A DNA stretch of 64,000 nt from Oryzomicrobium terrae (lineage in GTDB: Bacteria > Pseudomonadota > Gammaproteobacteria > Burkholderiales > Rhodocyclaceae): the NCBI RefSeq assembly GCF_008274805.1, contig NZ_CP022579.1, positions 1,798,001 to 1,862,000 of the forward strand. The letters run 5' to 3'. The notes beneath the pieces were generated by a model, which saw only the letters and a list, made by a program, of their open reading frames with translations, ran no database searches and was not told the origin of the DNA. The first letter of the stretch is position 1. Every line of letters starts with the position of its first letter. The translations under genes were made by a program, and so were the position numbers. Positions 7,364 to 16,151 of this stretch are shown here, piece by piece.

Positions 7364-8500
7364 TTATTCGCTCGCGATGGAACGGCCGATGACCAGGCGC
7401 TGGATGTCGTTGGCACCCTCGTATATCTGGCAGATGCGCACGTCCCGGTAGATGCGTTCCACCGGGAAGTCGGCAGTATAGCCAACCCCGCCGTGGATCT
7501 GGATGGCATCGGAGGCGATCTTCTCGGCTGCCTCCGAAGCGAACATCTTGGCCATGGAGGCTTCTTTCAGGCACGGCTGGCCGGCGTCCTTGAGTTGGGC
7601 GGCGCGCCACACCATCAGGCGGGCGGCATCGAGCAGGGTGGCCATGTCGGCCAGGCGGAAGTTCACCGCCTGGTGCTCGATGATGGGAACGCCAAAGGTG
7701 ACCCGCTCCTTGGCGTAGCGCACGGCGGCTTCAAAGGCGGCCCGGGCCATGCCGATGGACTGGGCGGCGATGCCGATGCGGCCGGCTTCCAGGTTGGACA
7801 GGGCGATCTTGTAGCCCTCCCCTTCCTTGCCCAGCAGCGCGGAGGCGGGAATGCGGCAGTTCTCGAAGATGATCTGCACGGTGTCGGAGGCGTGCTGGCC
7901 CATCTTTTCTTCAGTGCGGCCGACGATGAAGCCCGGGGTGTTGGTGGGCACCAGGAAGCAGGAGATGCCCTTCTTGCCCGCAGCCTTATCGGTGACGGCG
8001 AAGACGATGGCCATGTGGGCGTGCTTGCCGGTGGTGATGAACTGCTTCACGCCGTTGAGCACGAAGTGGTCGCCGTCCCGGTCGGCCCGGGTGGTGATGG
8101 CGGCCGCGTCGGAACCGGTATGGGGCTCGGTCAGGCAGAAACAGCCGAGCTTTTCGCCCCGGGCCAGGGGCTTGAGCCATTCTTCCTTCTGGGCATCGGT
8201 ACCGTACTTCTGGGTGATGCCGCAGGCCAGGGAGTTCTGCACCGAGACGATGGTGGAGGTGGCACCGTCGCCAGCGGCGATCTCTTCCAGGGTCAGCACC
8301 AGGCTCATGTAGTCCATCCCGGCGCCGTCCCATTCCTCGGGCACCACCATGCCCATGGCCCCCAGTTCGCCCAGTTCCTTGAGGGCCTGGGCGGGGAAGG
8401 TGTGGTTCTTGTCCCACTCGGCGGCAAAGGGGGCCAGGCGCTCCTGGGCGAAGGCGCGCATGGTGTCCCGGATCATCTGATGTTCTTGATTAAGAATCAT
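7364..8500 (-). CDS. Acyl-CoA dehydrogenase
   Basis: This FAD-dependent enzyme of 378 residues makes the first oxidation of beta-oxidation, acyl-CoA to 2-enoyl-CoA. Visible family signatures are the FAD/substrate-binding [13 protein letters not shown] motif near residue 123, the [10 protein letters not shown] stretch, and the C-terminal [20 protein letters not shown] signature. The [15 protein letters not shown] end contains the conserved catalytic glutamate position of short/medium-chain enzymes. It lies between the hydratase and the SDR dehydrogenase, with short gaps. Electrons should pass to ETF. The chain length or aryl substrate cannot be read from sequence. Confidence 0.93.
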   Translation of the reverse strand: MILNQEHQMIRDTMRAFAQERLAPFAAEWDKNHTFPAQALKELGELGAMGMVVPEEWDGAGMDYMSLVLTLEEIAAGDGATSTIVSVQNSLACGITQKYGTDAQKEEWLKPLARGEKLGCFCLTEPHTGSDAAAITTRADRDGDHFVLNGVKQFITTGKHAHMAIVFAVTDKAAGKKGISCFLVPTNTPGFIVGRTEEKMGQHASDTVQIIFENCRIPASALLGKEGEGYKIALSNLEAGRIGIAAQSIGMARAAFEAAVRYAKERVTFGVPIIEHQAVNFRLADMATLLDAARLMVWRAAQLKDAGQPCLKEASMAKMFASEAAEKIASDAIQIHGGVGYTADFPVERIYRDVRICQIYEGANDIQRLVIGRSIASE

Positions 8501-8520
8501 GTCTAAATCCTTGTTATAAA

Positions 8521-9288
8521 TTACTTTGCTGCCATGCGGATGGAGCCGTCGAGACGGATCACTTCGCCGTTCAGGTAGCTGTTTTCGGCGATGTGCTTGA
8601 CCAGGGCGGCGTACTCCGCCGGCTTGCCCAGGCGCGAGGGGAAGGGAACCATCTTGCCCAGGGCGTCCTGCACTTCGGCAGGCATGCCGAGCAGCATCGG
8701 GGTTTCCATGATGCCCGGGGCGATGGTCATGACGCGGATGCCGGAACGGGCCAGTTCCCGGGCGATCGGCAGGGTCAGGGCGACGATGCCGCCCTTGGAG
8801 GCAGCGTAGGCAGCCTGGCCGATCTGACCGTCGAACGCGGCTACCGAGGCGGTGCTGACGATGACGCCGCGCTCGCCCTGGGCGTTGGGCTCGTTCTTGG
8901 CCATGGCTTCGGCGGCCAGGCGGATCATGTTGAAGCTACCCACCAGGTTGATGTTGATGACCTTGGCGAAGCTGGCCAGGCGGTGGGGGCCTTCCTTGCC
9001 CAGCACTTTTTCGGCGGGCGCGACGCCGGCACAGTTGACCAGGCCGTCGACCTTGCCGAAGGCGGCCACGGCGGCATCCACGGCGCCCTTGGCGCTGGCC
9101 TCGTCGGCCACGTCGGTCTGCACGAAGCGGACGTTGACGCCCAGCTCGGCGGCGAGAGCCTGGCCGGCCTCGGCGTTCATGTCGGCGAGCACGGCGCGGC
9201 CGCCGGCTTGCACCACCATGCGGGCGGTGGCGGCACCCAGGCCGGAAGCACCGCCGGTAACGATGAAGACGCTGTTTTCGAGTTGCAT
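8521..9288 (-). CDS. Short-chain dehydrogenase, 3-hydroxyacyl-CoA dehydrogenase type (HSD17B10-like)
   Basis: A 255-residue NAD-dependent SDR protein. The nucleotide-binding [12 protein letters not shown] motif is at residues 11-22, NCAG near 85, a catalytic Ser in STASVAAF, and the YAASKGG active-site Tyr/Lys near 160. The family member HSD10 oxidises 3-hydroxyacyl-CoA, the third step of beta-oxidation, and the adjacent hydratase and acyl-CoA dehydrogenase support this role. It starts at the ATG at 9288 and is separated from the upstream ligase gene by about 100 bases, which could hold an additional promoter. Confidence 0.88.
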   Translation of the reverse strand: MQLENSVFIVTGGASGLGAATARMVVQAGGRAVLADMNAEAGQALAAELGVNVRFVQTDVADEASAKGAVDAAVAAFGKVDGLVNCAGVAPAEKVLGKEGPHRLASFAKVININLVGSFNMIRLAAEAMAKNEPNAQGERGVIVSTASVAAFDGQIGQAAYAASKGGIVALTLPIARELARSGIRVMTIAPGIMETPMLLGMPAEVQDALGKMVPFPSRLGKPAEYAALVKHIAENSYLNGEVIRLDGSIRMAAK

Positions 9289-9391
9289 GGAGTTGTCCTT
9301 TTCTGCTGGGGATTCAAGAATTCAAACTACTTCAAGGCGACGGCGCCCGGATAGAACCGGGCGCCATGATATGACGAAACCTTAAACAGGA

Positions 9392-11059
9392 TCAGCCGTG
9401 CTGGGCCGGGGGATTGACCTTTTCGGCCTCCTGCTTGCGCAGCAGGAAGCGCTGGATCTTGCCGCTGGGGGTCTTGGGCAGCTCGGCGACAAACTCGATC
9501 TCCCGCGGGTAGGCGTGAGCGGCCAGGCGGTGCTTGACGTACATCTGCAGCTCCTCGGCCAGTTCCGGGCTGGCCTTGTAGCCGTCGCGCAGGATGACGA
9601 AGGCCTTGACCAGCTCGGTACGCTCCGGGTCGGGCTTGCCCACCACGGCGGTTTCCATCACCGCCTCATGCTCGATCAGGCAGCTTTCCACATCGAAGGG
9701 CCCGATGCGGTAGCCCGACGAGGTGATGATGTCGTCGCTGCGGCCGACGAAGCTGATGCTGCCGTCGTCGTTCAGTTCCACGGTGTCGCCGGTCAGGTAG
9801 TAGGGACCGACGAACGCCTTGGTGTCCTGCTGCCAGTAGCCCGGGAACCAGAACAGGGGCGACTGGGAGCGGTCGATGGCCAGGATGCCCGGCTTGCCCG
9901 GGGGGAGCTCGACCGCCTCACCGCCCTCCTCAGCCACCACCGCCACCCGGTAGCCGGGCAGGGCGAAGCCGGCGGAACCGGGCTGGACGTGGTGCTTCAG
10001 GGCATGGTGGTTGCACACCACCATGGCGATCTCGGTCTGGCCGTAGTGGTCATAGATCGGGCAGGCCAGGTGTTCCTCGAACCAGCGGATCACTTCCGGG
10101 TTGAGGGGTTCACCGGCGCTGCTCACCACCCGCAGCTTGCCCTTCACCGGCAGGGCCGCCTGTTCGCCGGCGGCGATCAGCAGGCGGTAGGCGGTGGGGG
10201 CACCGGCCAGGTTGGTGATCTTGTACTTCTCGATCATCCGGTAGGTGGATTCCACCGTGAACGGACCGTCGTAGAAGGTGGTGGCGTGGCCTTGCAGGAG
10301 CGGGCCGGTGACCCCGAAGTACAGACCGTAGGCCCAGCCCGGATCGGCGATGTTCCAGTAGATGTCGTCGTCGCGCAGGTCCACCGCCTGACGCATGTAC
10401 TGGCCCAGGCCCATCAGGGCCTTGATCGGCACGGGTACGCCCTTGGCGAGGCCGGTGGTGCCGGAGGTGAACAGCATCATGCACAGGTCGTCGCCGCGCA
10501 GCATGACGGGATCGAACTCGGTGGACTGCTTGTCCACCTCGGCCCAGAAGTCGGCATCGCCGGCCGTCAGGGTGGCGTTGCTGCGCACCACGGTGAGCAC
10601 CGGGGGGCAGTCGTTCACGTCGTCGAGCTTGCTGCGGTTGACGCTGTCGGTCACCACCAGCTTGGCCTCGCTACGGTCGAGGCGGTATTCGATGGCCTTG
10701 GGGCCGAAGGCGGTGAACAGGGGTTGATAGACCGCCCCGGCACGCCAGGTGCCGAGGATGACCACCAGCAGCTCCGGCACCCGGGGCATCAGCCCGGCCA
10801 CCCGGTCGCCCGGCTTCACGCCCCGGCTCACCAGATAGTTGGCGAACTTGGCGGACAGCTCCTTGAGCTGGGCGAACGTGTAGGTGGCCGAATCACCGTC
10901 CTTGCCTTCCCATTGCAGGGCGACCTTGCCCGGCGCGACGTGGCGGTCGCAGCATTCATAACAGGCGTTGATCCCCTTCTCCAGGTCGCCGTCGAACAGG
11001 GCGGCCACGTCTTCGAGGCGGAAATTGGCGACGGCGTCGCTGTAGTTCTGGATGGTCAT
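9392..11059 (-). CDS. AMP-dependent acyl-CoA synthetase (medium-chain/aryl type)
   Basis: This adenylate-forming ligase of 555 residues activates a carboxylic acid to its CoA thioester with ATP. The P-loop-like motif LFTSGTTGLAKGVP lies near residue 195, the YDHYGQTEIAM motif near 340, a YLTGD motif near 430, and the C-terminal catalytic lysine in PKTPSGKIQRF. The GQTEI motif and the overall pattern resemble medium-chain or benzoate-type (ACSM-like) synthetases. The ATG at 11059 is chosen because the upstream 32 in-frame residues are Arg-rich and not family-like. As first gene of the leftward cluster it feeds acyl-CoA to the dehydrogenase and hydratase downstream. An AraC regulator is divergent. 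Confidence 0.9.
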   Translation of the reverse strand: MTIQNYSDAVANFRLEDVAALFDGDLEKGINACYECCDRHVAPGKVALQWEGKDGDSATYTFAQLKELSAKFANYLVSRGVKPGDRVAGLMPRVPELLVVILGTWRAGAVYQPLFTAFGPKAIEYRLDRSEAKLVVTDSVNRSKLDDVNDCPPVLTVVRSNATLTAGDADFWAEVDKQSTEFDPVMLRGDDLCMMLFTSGTTGLAKGVPVPIKALMGLGQYMRQAVDLRDDDIYWNIADPGWAYGLYFGVTGPLLQGHATTFYDGPFTVESTYRMIEKYKITNLAGAPTAYRLLIAAGEQAALPVKGKLRVVSSAGEPLNPEVIRWFEEHLACPIYDHYGQTEIAMVVCNHHALKHHVQPGSAGFALPGYRVAVVAEEGGEAVELPPGKPGILAIDRSQSPLFWFPGYWQQDTKAFVGPYYLTGDTVELNDDGSISFVGRSDDIITSSGYRIGPFDVESCLIEHEAVMETAVVGKPDPERTELVKAFVILRDGYKASPELAEELQMYVKHRLAAHAYPREIEFVAELPKTPSGKIQRFLLRKQEAEKVNPPAQHG

Positions 11060-11152
11060 GGTGTCTCTCTCCCTCCTTCGGACAAAACGGCCGGGCGTCG
11101 TGAACGCTCGGGAAGAGCGCAGTCTAGAAAGGGCGCCGGCCCTCCTCCATGC

Positions 11153-11168
11153 CAAAATCGGTCAAAAT
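11153..11168. promoter_or_regulatory. Direct repeat CAAAAT with 10-bp period, possible AraC-family operator
   Basis: CAAAAT occurs at 11153-11158 and again at 11163-11168, one helical turn apart. It lies in the 164-bp divergent region between the acyl-CoA synthetase and the AraC-type regulator. AraC-family proteins often bind direct repeats on one DNA face. The assignment rests only on spacing and position. Confidence 0.3.
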
Positions 11169-11223
11169 AGATGAGCGTTTTTGCCATACCGTCTCGTCTT
11201 ATTCCACTGTCACGCCAACCTCC

Positions 11224-12255
11224 ATGTCTTCAGAAAAAGGAACCATCGCCGTCAGCTTCGTCGCCGAAGCCCTGCACGTCGCCAGGCAACGGGGCGTGGA
11301 TGTGGAAAGACTGCTTGCCGAGGCGGAAATTCCCCCGCGTCTGCTCGACGTCCCCCAGGCCCGGGTTTCCGCCGTCCAGTACGCCACCCTGTGGCATGCC
11401 CTGACCCGGGAGCTCAACGACGAATTCTTCGCCATGGACTCCCACGGCATGAAGCCCGGCTGCTTCACCCTGCTCAGCCATGCCACCCTGGATGCCCCCA
11501 ACCTGGGCCGTGCCCTGACCCGGGCCCTGCGTTTCTTCAGCCTGGTGCTGGACGATCTGGGGGGAACCCTGGCGGTCAGCGATGGCCAGGCCATATTGAC
11601 CTTGCACCAGGTGCGCGGCCCGCAGCGCTTCTTCGCCCATGCCACCTTCCTGCTGCTCCTCTTCGGCCTGGCCTGCTGGCTGGTGGGCCGGCGCATCCCC
11701 TACCAGTCGGTGGTCTTTCGTGATGCCCTCCCTCCCGGCACCGAGGACGAATATCGGGTGTTCTTCGGCCCCAACCTGAGCACTGGCGCACCGGCCACGG
11801 TGATTGCCTTCGATGCCCGCTACCTGACCCTGCCGGTGGTGCAGAACGAGCGGACTCTCAAGGAATTCCTGCGCGAGGCCCCGGCCAACGTCCTGGTCAA
11901 GTACCGCAATCCGCGCAGCCTTACGGTCCGGCTGCGCGCCCGGCTGCGCCAGAGCGCCCCCGCCGAGTGGCCAGACCTGGAGCGCATGGCGCGCCACCTC
12001 AACATGGCCCCCTCGACCCTGCGCCGCCACCTGGAGGACGAAGGCCAGTCCTATCAGTCAATCAAGGACGAACTGCGCCGCGATCTGGCGCTGGAACTGC
12101 TCGGCGGCTCCTCACGCAGCGTGCTCGATGTGGCCATGGAGTTGGGGTTTGCCGAAGCCAGCGCCTTCCACCGCGCGTTCAAGAAGTGGACCGGCATCCC
12201 TCCTGGCGAATATCGCAGGAAACTGCTCAGCAACGATGCCTTGGTGAAGTATTGA
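11224..12255 (+). CDS. AraC-family transcriptional regulator (Arabinose_bd-type N-domain)
   Basis: A 343-residue regulator. The N-terminal two thirds resemble the ligand-sensing domain found in OruR/ArgR-like AraC proteins (VAEALHVARQRGVD... at the start, FLLLLFGLACWLVGRRIPY in the middle). The C-terminal 100 residues are the double helix-turn-helix, with MAPSTLRRHLEDEGQSYQSIKDELRRDLALELL and the family signature VAMELGFAEASAFHRAFKKWTGIPPGEYR. The start at MSSEKG (11224) is preferred over an in-frame 11149 start that would overlap the divergent promoter region. It is transcribed away from the acyl-CoA degradation cluster and probably controls it, with the acid or its CoA ester as inducer; that is inferred from position. 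Confidence 0.88.
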   Translation: MSSEKGTIAVSFVAEALHVARQRGVDVERLLAEAEIPPRLLDVPQARVSAVQYATLWHALTRELNDEFFAMDSHGMKPGCFTLLSHATLDAPNLGRALTRALRFFSLVLDDLGGTLAVSDGQAILTLHQVRGPQRFFAHATFLLLLFGLACWLVGRRIPYQSVVFRDALPPGTEDEYRVFFGPNLSTGAPATVIAFDARYLTLPVVQNERTLKEFLREAPANVLVKYRNPRSLTVRLRARLRQSAPAEWPDLERMARHLNMAPSTLRRHLEDEGQSYQSIKDELRRDLALELLGGSSRSVLDVAMELGFAEASAFHRAFKKWTGIPPGEYRRKLLSNDALVKY

Positions 12256-12320
12256 GGCCCAATGCTTCCCGGCGGCTTGCCGGCTGTGCCAGCGCGGCAA
12301 TTGACGCACAATAGACCCTC

Positions 12321-14024
12321 ATGAAGACCATGGATCGTCACCTGTTGCGTCGTTTCTGGAACCTGGCGACTCCGTACTGGCGTGAGGACGAGAAATGGAC
12401 AGCCTGGGGGTTGCTTGCCCTGCTGGTGCTCCTGCTGCTCGGGCAGACGCGCTTCGCTGTGCTGCTGAACGAACAGACCGGAGAATTCACCTCGGCCCTG
12501 GCGGCCCACGATGCTGACCGTTTCTGGGGTTCGATCAAGATCTGCCTGGGGTTGCTGGTCGTCGCCGTACCGATCTATGCCTGCTACTACTTCGTACGGG
12601 ACAAACTGGGCATCTACTGGCGGCGCTGGCTAACCAACCGCTTTCTGGGGACCTACTTCAGCCAGCGGCATTTCTACGAGCTCAACGCCAGCACCGAAGT
12701 CGACAACCCGGACCAGCGCATCGCCGAGGACATCAACACCTTTACCCAACGTTCCCTCTATTTCTTGCTCGTTCTGATCGGCGCGTTGCTGCAGCTGGTC
12801 GCTTTCAGCAACGTGCTGTGGTCGATCTCCCGGGAGCTCGTCTATTTCCTGGTGTGCTACGCCGTTGCCGGCACCCTGATCACGCTGCTCCTGTTCGGCA
12901 AGGTGCTGATCGGCCTGAACTTCCACCAGCTCCGGCGCGAGGCGGACTTCCGTTTTAGCCTGGTGCGCATTCGCGAGAATGCCGAGTCGATCGCCTTCTA
13001 CCGCGGCGAAACCCAGGAACTGCTGCAGGTGAAGCGGCGCTTCAGCGCTGCGTTCAAGAACTTCAACGCCCTGATCCAGAGCCAGTTCTTCCTCAACCTG
13101 TTTCAGTACGCCTATGCCCTGATGACCATCGTCCTGCCGAGCGTCATCATTTCCGCCCGGGTGTTGTCGGGAGAACTGGAGGTGGGCAGCGTGATTCAGG
13201 CTGGCGGCGCCTTTGCCGCAGTGCTCGGCGCCATCTCGGTGATCGTGGACAACTTCGAGAGCTTGAGCCGCTTCGCTGCCGGGGTCGATCGCCTCAACAC
13301 CTTTGCCACGGTGATGGCCGGCAAGCCCGGCGGCAGCGCCCACCCTGCCGGGGTCATCGAGTCGGTGGAAGATACCAATCTGGCCCTGGAAAGCGTCACC
13401 CTGAAGACGCCCAATGGCGAGCGCACCCTGATCGAGAATCTCACCCTCACCATTCCTCCCGGCGAAGGGCTGATGATCGTCGGTGAGAGCGGCAGTGGCA
13501 AAAGCTCCCTGCTGCGCGCCATCGCCGGGCTGTGGTACGCGGGCAGCGGCCGGATCGTCCGTCCTCCACCCGAGGAAATCCTGTTCCTGCCACAACAGCC
13601 CTACATGCTGCTCGGCACCCTGCGCAGCCAGTTGCTCTATCCCAACCGGGACCGGCCGATTCCCGATGAACAGCTGCTGGCCGTGCTGGAGCAGGTCAGA
13701 TTGCCCAACCTGGCGGCCCGTTTCGGCGGCCTGGAGGCGGAGCGGGATTGGGAAAAGGTTCTCTCCGTCGGCGAACAGCAGCGCCTCGCCTTTGCCCGGG
13801 TCCTGCTCACCCGCCCCCGCTACGTCATGCTCGACGAAGCCACCAGCGCCCTGGACCCGGCCAATGAGGAAAGCCTGTACCGGCTACTGGCCAGCACCGA
13901 CACGACGCTGGTTAGCGTCGGCCATCGCCCTACCCTGCTCAAGTACCACAAGCGGGTGCTGGAATTGGACGATGGCAGCACCTGGCGCACCATCCCCGCT
14001 GACCGCTATCGCTTTAAACTCTGA
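12321..14024 (+). CDS. SbmA/BacA-like ABC transporter, fused permease and ATPase
   Basis: A 567-residue half-transporter. An N-terminal membrane domain of about 330 residues with roughly six hydrophobic segments belongs to the ABC_membrane_2/SbmA_BacA type (YYFVRDKLGIYWRRWLTNRFLGTYF is typical). It is fused to an ABC ATPase with Walker A GESGSGKSS near residue 387, signature LSVGEQQRLAFARVLL near 477 and Walker B RYVMLDEATSALD near 500. Relatives (YddA, Rv1819c-type) have been linked to uptake of peptides, bleomycin or cobalamin. The cobalamin genes 8 kb away make B12 a tempting substrate, but they are not linked by operon or riboswitch. It forms its own transcription unit behind the AraC gene. 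Confidence 0.88.
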   Translation: MKTMDRHLLRRFWNLATPYWREDEKWTAWGLLALLVLLLLGQTRFAVLLNEQTGEFTSALAAHDADRFWGSIKICLGLLVVAVPIYACYYFVRDKLGIYWRRWLTNRFLGTYFSQRHFYELNASTEVDNPDQRIAEDINTFTQRSLYFLLVLIGALLQLVAFSNVLWSISRELVYFLVCYAVAGTLITLLLFGKVLIGLNFHQLRREADFRFSLVRIRENAESIAFYRGETQELLQVKRRFSAAFKNFNALIQSQFFLNLFQYAYALMTIVLPSVIISARVLSGELEVGSVIQAGGAFAAVLGAISVIVDNFESLSRFAAGVDRLNTFATVMAGKPGGSAHPAGVIESVEDTNLALESVTLKTPNGERTLIENLTLTIPPGEGLMIVGESGSGKSSLLRAIAGLWYAGSGRIVRPPPEEILFLPQQPYMLLGTLRSQLLYPNRDRPIPDEQLLAVLEQVRLPNLAARFGGLEAERDWEKVLSVGEQQRLAFARVLLTRPRYVMLDEATSALDPANEESLYRLLASTDTTLVSVGHRPTLLKYHKRVLELDDGSTWRTIPADRYRFKL

Positions 14025-14092
14025 CCGGCTGCCGTACGCCTCACGGCCGTCAGGGTTACGGCGACTGACCTGGCCGGGAGGGCTCCCGCTAG

Positions 14093-14118
14093 CACCGCGG
14101 AAGCCGGGGTTTCCGGTG
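14093..14118. terminator. Hairpin between converging ABC transporter and wrbA genes
   Basis: CACC-GC-GGAA and TTCCGGTG form a bulged stem over a GC-rich loop, in the 98-bp space between two genes that converge. There is no clear T tract, so it is at best a weak or Rho-assisted transcript end. Confidence 0.3.
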
Positions 14119-14122
14119 GAGC

Positions 14123-14743
14123 TTAGCCGTGGGCGAGCTTGGCGGCGATCTGGGCCACGTGGCGCCCCTGGAAGCGGGCGATGGCCAGTTCGTTTCCGCT
14201 CGGCTGACGGGAACCGTCGCCGGCAGCGATAGTGGAGCTGCCGTAAGGGCTGCCGCCGGTGATTTCGGCCATGCTCATCTGCCGTGCTTCCGAATAAGGA
14301 ACGCCGACGATGACCATGCCGTGGTGCAGCAAGGTGGTGTGGAAGCTGAGGATGGTGGATTCCTGACCACCATGCTGAGTGGCGGTGCTGGTGAACACGC
14401 TGCCCACCTTGCCGATCAGCTCGCCCTTCATCCACAGGCCGCCCGTCTGGTCGAGGAAGTTGCGCATCTGGGCGCACATGTTGCCGAAGCGGGTCGGGGT
14501 GCCGAAGATGATGGCGTCGGCTTCCGCCAGCTTGTCCGGGGTGATTACCGGAATGTTGGCAAAGCCTGCCTGGGCAGCCTTGGCGCCGCTCTTTTCCAGG
14601 GCCGCTTCCGGCACCAGTTCGGGCACCCGCCACAGGCTCACCTCGGCCCCCGCCACCTCACGGGCACCGGCCGCCACGGCCTCGGCCATCTGGTGGATAT
14701 GGCCGTACATGCTGTAGAACACCACTTGGATTTTCGTTGCCAT
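14123..14743 (-). CDS. wrbA: NAD(P)H:quinone oxidoreductase, WrbA type
   Basis: A 206-residue flavodoxin-fold FMN enzyme that reduces quinones by two electrons. The N-terminal FMN phosphate loop is [17 protein letters not shown]. The family motifs [35 protein letters not shown] and [20 protein letters not shown] are all present, so the assignment is firm. The ATG at 14743 is preferred; a GTG one codon earlier also exists. It is divergent from a WYL regulator and convergent with the ABC transporter. Confidence 0.95.
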   Translation of the reverse strand: MATKIQVVFYSMYGHIHQMAEAVAAGAREVAGAEVSLWRVPELVPEAALEKSGAKAAQAGFANIPVITPDKLAEADAIIFGTPTRFGNMCAQMRNFLDQTGGLWMKGELIGKVGSVFTSTATQHGGQESTILSFHTTLLHHGMVIVGVPYSEARQMSMAEITGGSPYGSSTIAAGDGSRQPSGNELAIARFQGRHVAQIAAKLAHG

Positions 14744-14913
14744 CACATTGCCCCTGTCTGGTTGAACACGTCGATCAGATGCTGCGGATACTGCGAAAAC
14801 GCCCGGTGAGTGCCCTTTCGACGCCCCGGGCGGTGGAGCGCAACAAGCGGTTGACCCGCTTACCTGCCCGTCGTTCCGCGTTCGGGCCGGGCCCGCGGAC
14901 TTTCCCTAGGCTA

Positions 14914-14930
14914 CTGTCAAAATATGTCAG
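14914..14930. promoter_or_regulatory. Operator-like motif upstream of the WYL regulator
   Basis: CTGTCAAAATATGTCAG, an imperfect inverted repeat with CTG/CAG ends, lies 52 bases before the WYL regulator start. A near-identical 17-mer (14 of 17 positions) is found before the VOC gene at 15682-15698. The shared motif suggests a common regulator, most simply the WYL protein itself. Confidence 0.45.
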
Positions 14931-14981
14931 GAATGGGTCGGGGTATGGTGCAATGCGCGTTTTCCAGCAAACCTGCCCGCC

Positions 14982-15671
14982 ATGTCTCGCGCCCAACGCC
15001 TGCTGGACTTGATCCAGACCCTGCGCCGCCACCGTTTTCCCGTCACCGGGGCGGTCTTGGCCGGCGAGCTCGGCATCAGTCTGCGTACCCTCTACCGGGA
15101 CATTGCCACCTTGCAGGCCCAGGGAGCGAGCATCGAGGGCGAACCCGGCCTGGGCTACGTCCTGCGCCCGGGATTCATGTTGCCGCCCCTGATGTTCTCG
15201 GAGGAGGAGATCGAGGCCCTGGTGCTGGGGAGCCGCTGGGTGGCCGATCGTGGCGACGACCGGCTCGGGGCCGCCGCAGGCAACGCCATTGCCAAAATCG
15301 CCGCGGTGCTGCCCGCCGATTTGCGCGCATCCCTCGAAGCCTCCGCCCTGCTGGTCGGTCCCGGCACACCAGGCCCGGAAGAAAAAATCGATTTGGCCAC
15401 CATCCGCCAGTCGATCCGTACCGAACGCAAGGTCGAGATTGCCTACCGGGACCTCCGTGACGCCCCTTCGTCGCGCACGATCTGGCCCTTCGCCCTGGCC
15501 TTTTTCGACCGGGTCCGGGTCGTTGTGGCCTGGTGCGAACTGCGCCAGGGCTTCCGGCATTTCCGTGTCGATCGGATCGTTTCCCTGCACGTCACCGAGC
15601 AGCGCTACCCGCAGCGGCGCCAAGCACTGCTCAAGACGTGGCGCAGCGAACAGGGCATCGCGGCCGCATAG
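14982..15671 (+). CDS. HTH-11/WYL-domain transcriptional regulator (YafY-like)
   Basis: A 229-residue DNA-binding protein. Residues 1-60 form a winged helix-turn-helix (MSRAQRLLDLIQTLRR, ISLRTLYRDIATLQAQG). Residues about 135-205 form a WYL domain, here with the core IAYRDLRD and WPFALAFFDRVRVVVAWCELRQGFRHFRVDRI. WYL regulators bind DNA palindromes and sense small ligands or nucleic acids. It starts at the ATG at 14982. The next two genes (VOC and EVE proteins) follow on the same strand about 105 bases later, and both promoter regions carry the same 17-bp motif, which suggests autoregulation and control of the pair. Confidence 0.88.
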   Translation: MSRAQRLLDLIQTLRRHRFPVTGAVLAGELGISLRTLYRDIATLQAQGASIEGEPGLGYVLRPGFMLPPLMFSEEEIEALVLGSRWVADRGDDRLGAAAGNAIAKIAAVLPADLRASLEASALLVGPGTPGPEEKIDLATIRQSIRTERKVEIAYRDLRDAPSSRTIWPFALAFFDRVRVVVAWCELRQGFRHFRVDRIVSLHVTEQRYPQRRQALLKTWRSEQGIAAA

Positions 15672-15681
15672 CAAAGCGCTG

Positions 15682-15698
15682 CTGACAAAATCTGGCAG
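15682..15698. promoter_or_regulatory. Operator-like motif upstream of the VOC/EVE gene pair
   Basis: CTGACAAAATCTGGCAG matches the motif in front of the WYL regulator at 14 of 17 positions and lies 79 bases before the VOC gene start. A possible -10 element, TAGGAT, follows at 15709. Confidence 0.45.
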
Positions 15699-15776
15699 GA
15701 GGCCTGGCTAGGATGCTGTTCAGCCCCGGGACTCCTGCGCCTGGCGGCCCGTCATCAATCCTCCAGGAACCTTGCC

Positions 15777-16151
15777 ATGCCCGATTCCAACTTTGTCCTG
15801 CTGTACGTGGACAGCCCGGCGGCCAGTGCCGCCTTCTATGCCGAGTTGCTCGGCAAGCCCCCCGTCGAAAACTCCCCCACCTTCGCCCTGTTCGTTCTGG
15901 ATTCGGGCCTCAAGCTGGGCCTCTGGGCACGCCATGCCGTGGTTCCTGCCGCCCGCTGGTACACCGGCGGCGGCGGGGAGCTGGCCTTCGCCGTCGCCGA
16001 CCCGCACGCCGTTGCAGCGATGCACGGAGATTGGTCCCGGCGCGGGCTGACCATCGCCCAGGCCCCGGTCGAGATGGACTTCGGCCACACCTTCGTCGCC
16101 CTCGATCCGGATGGCCATCGCCTGCGGGTGTACGCCCCGGCCGCCGCATGA
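15777..16151 (+). CDS. VOC-family (glyoxalase/bleomycin-resistance fold) protein
   Basis: A 124-residue single-domain protein with the paired beta-alpha-beta-beta-beta pattern of the vicinal oxygen chelate family: [24 protein letters not shown] at the start and [19 protein letters not shown] at the end. The metal-binding positions seen in active glyoxalases are not clearly complete, so it could be a binding protein rather than an enzyme. It starts at 15777 behind the WYL-type operator motif and overlaps the EVE-domain gene by 4 bases (ATGA). Its substrate is unknown. Confidence 0.8.
   Translation: MPDSNFVLLYVDSPAASAAFYAELLGKPPVENSPTFALFVLDSGLKLGLWARHAVVPAARWYTGGGGELAFAVADPHAVAAMHGDWSRRGLTIAQAPVEMDFGHTFVALDPDGHRLRVYAPAAA

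Noticed and set aside
9398..11170. 590-codon plus-strand open frame opposite the acyl-CoA synthetase
   Set aside because: It is an antisense shadow with low-complexity Gly/His/Val composition; the synthetase on the minus strand carries all family motifs.
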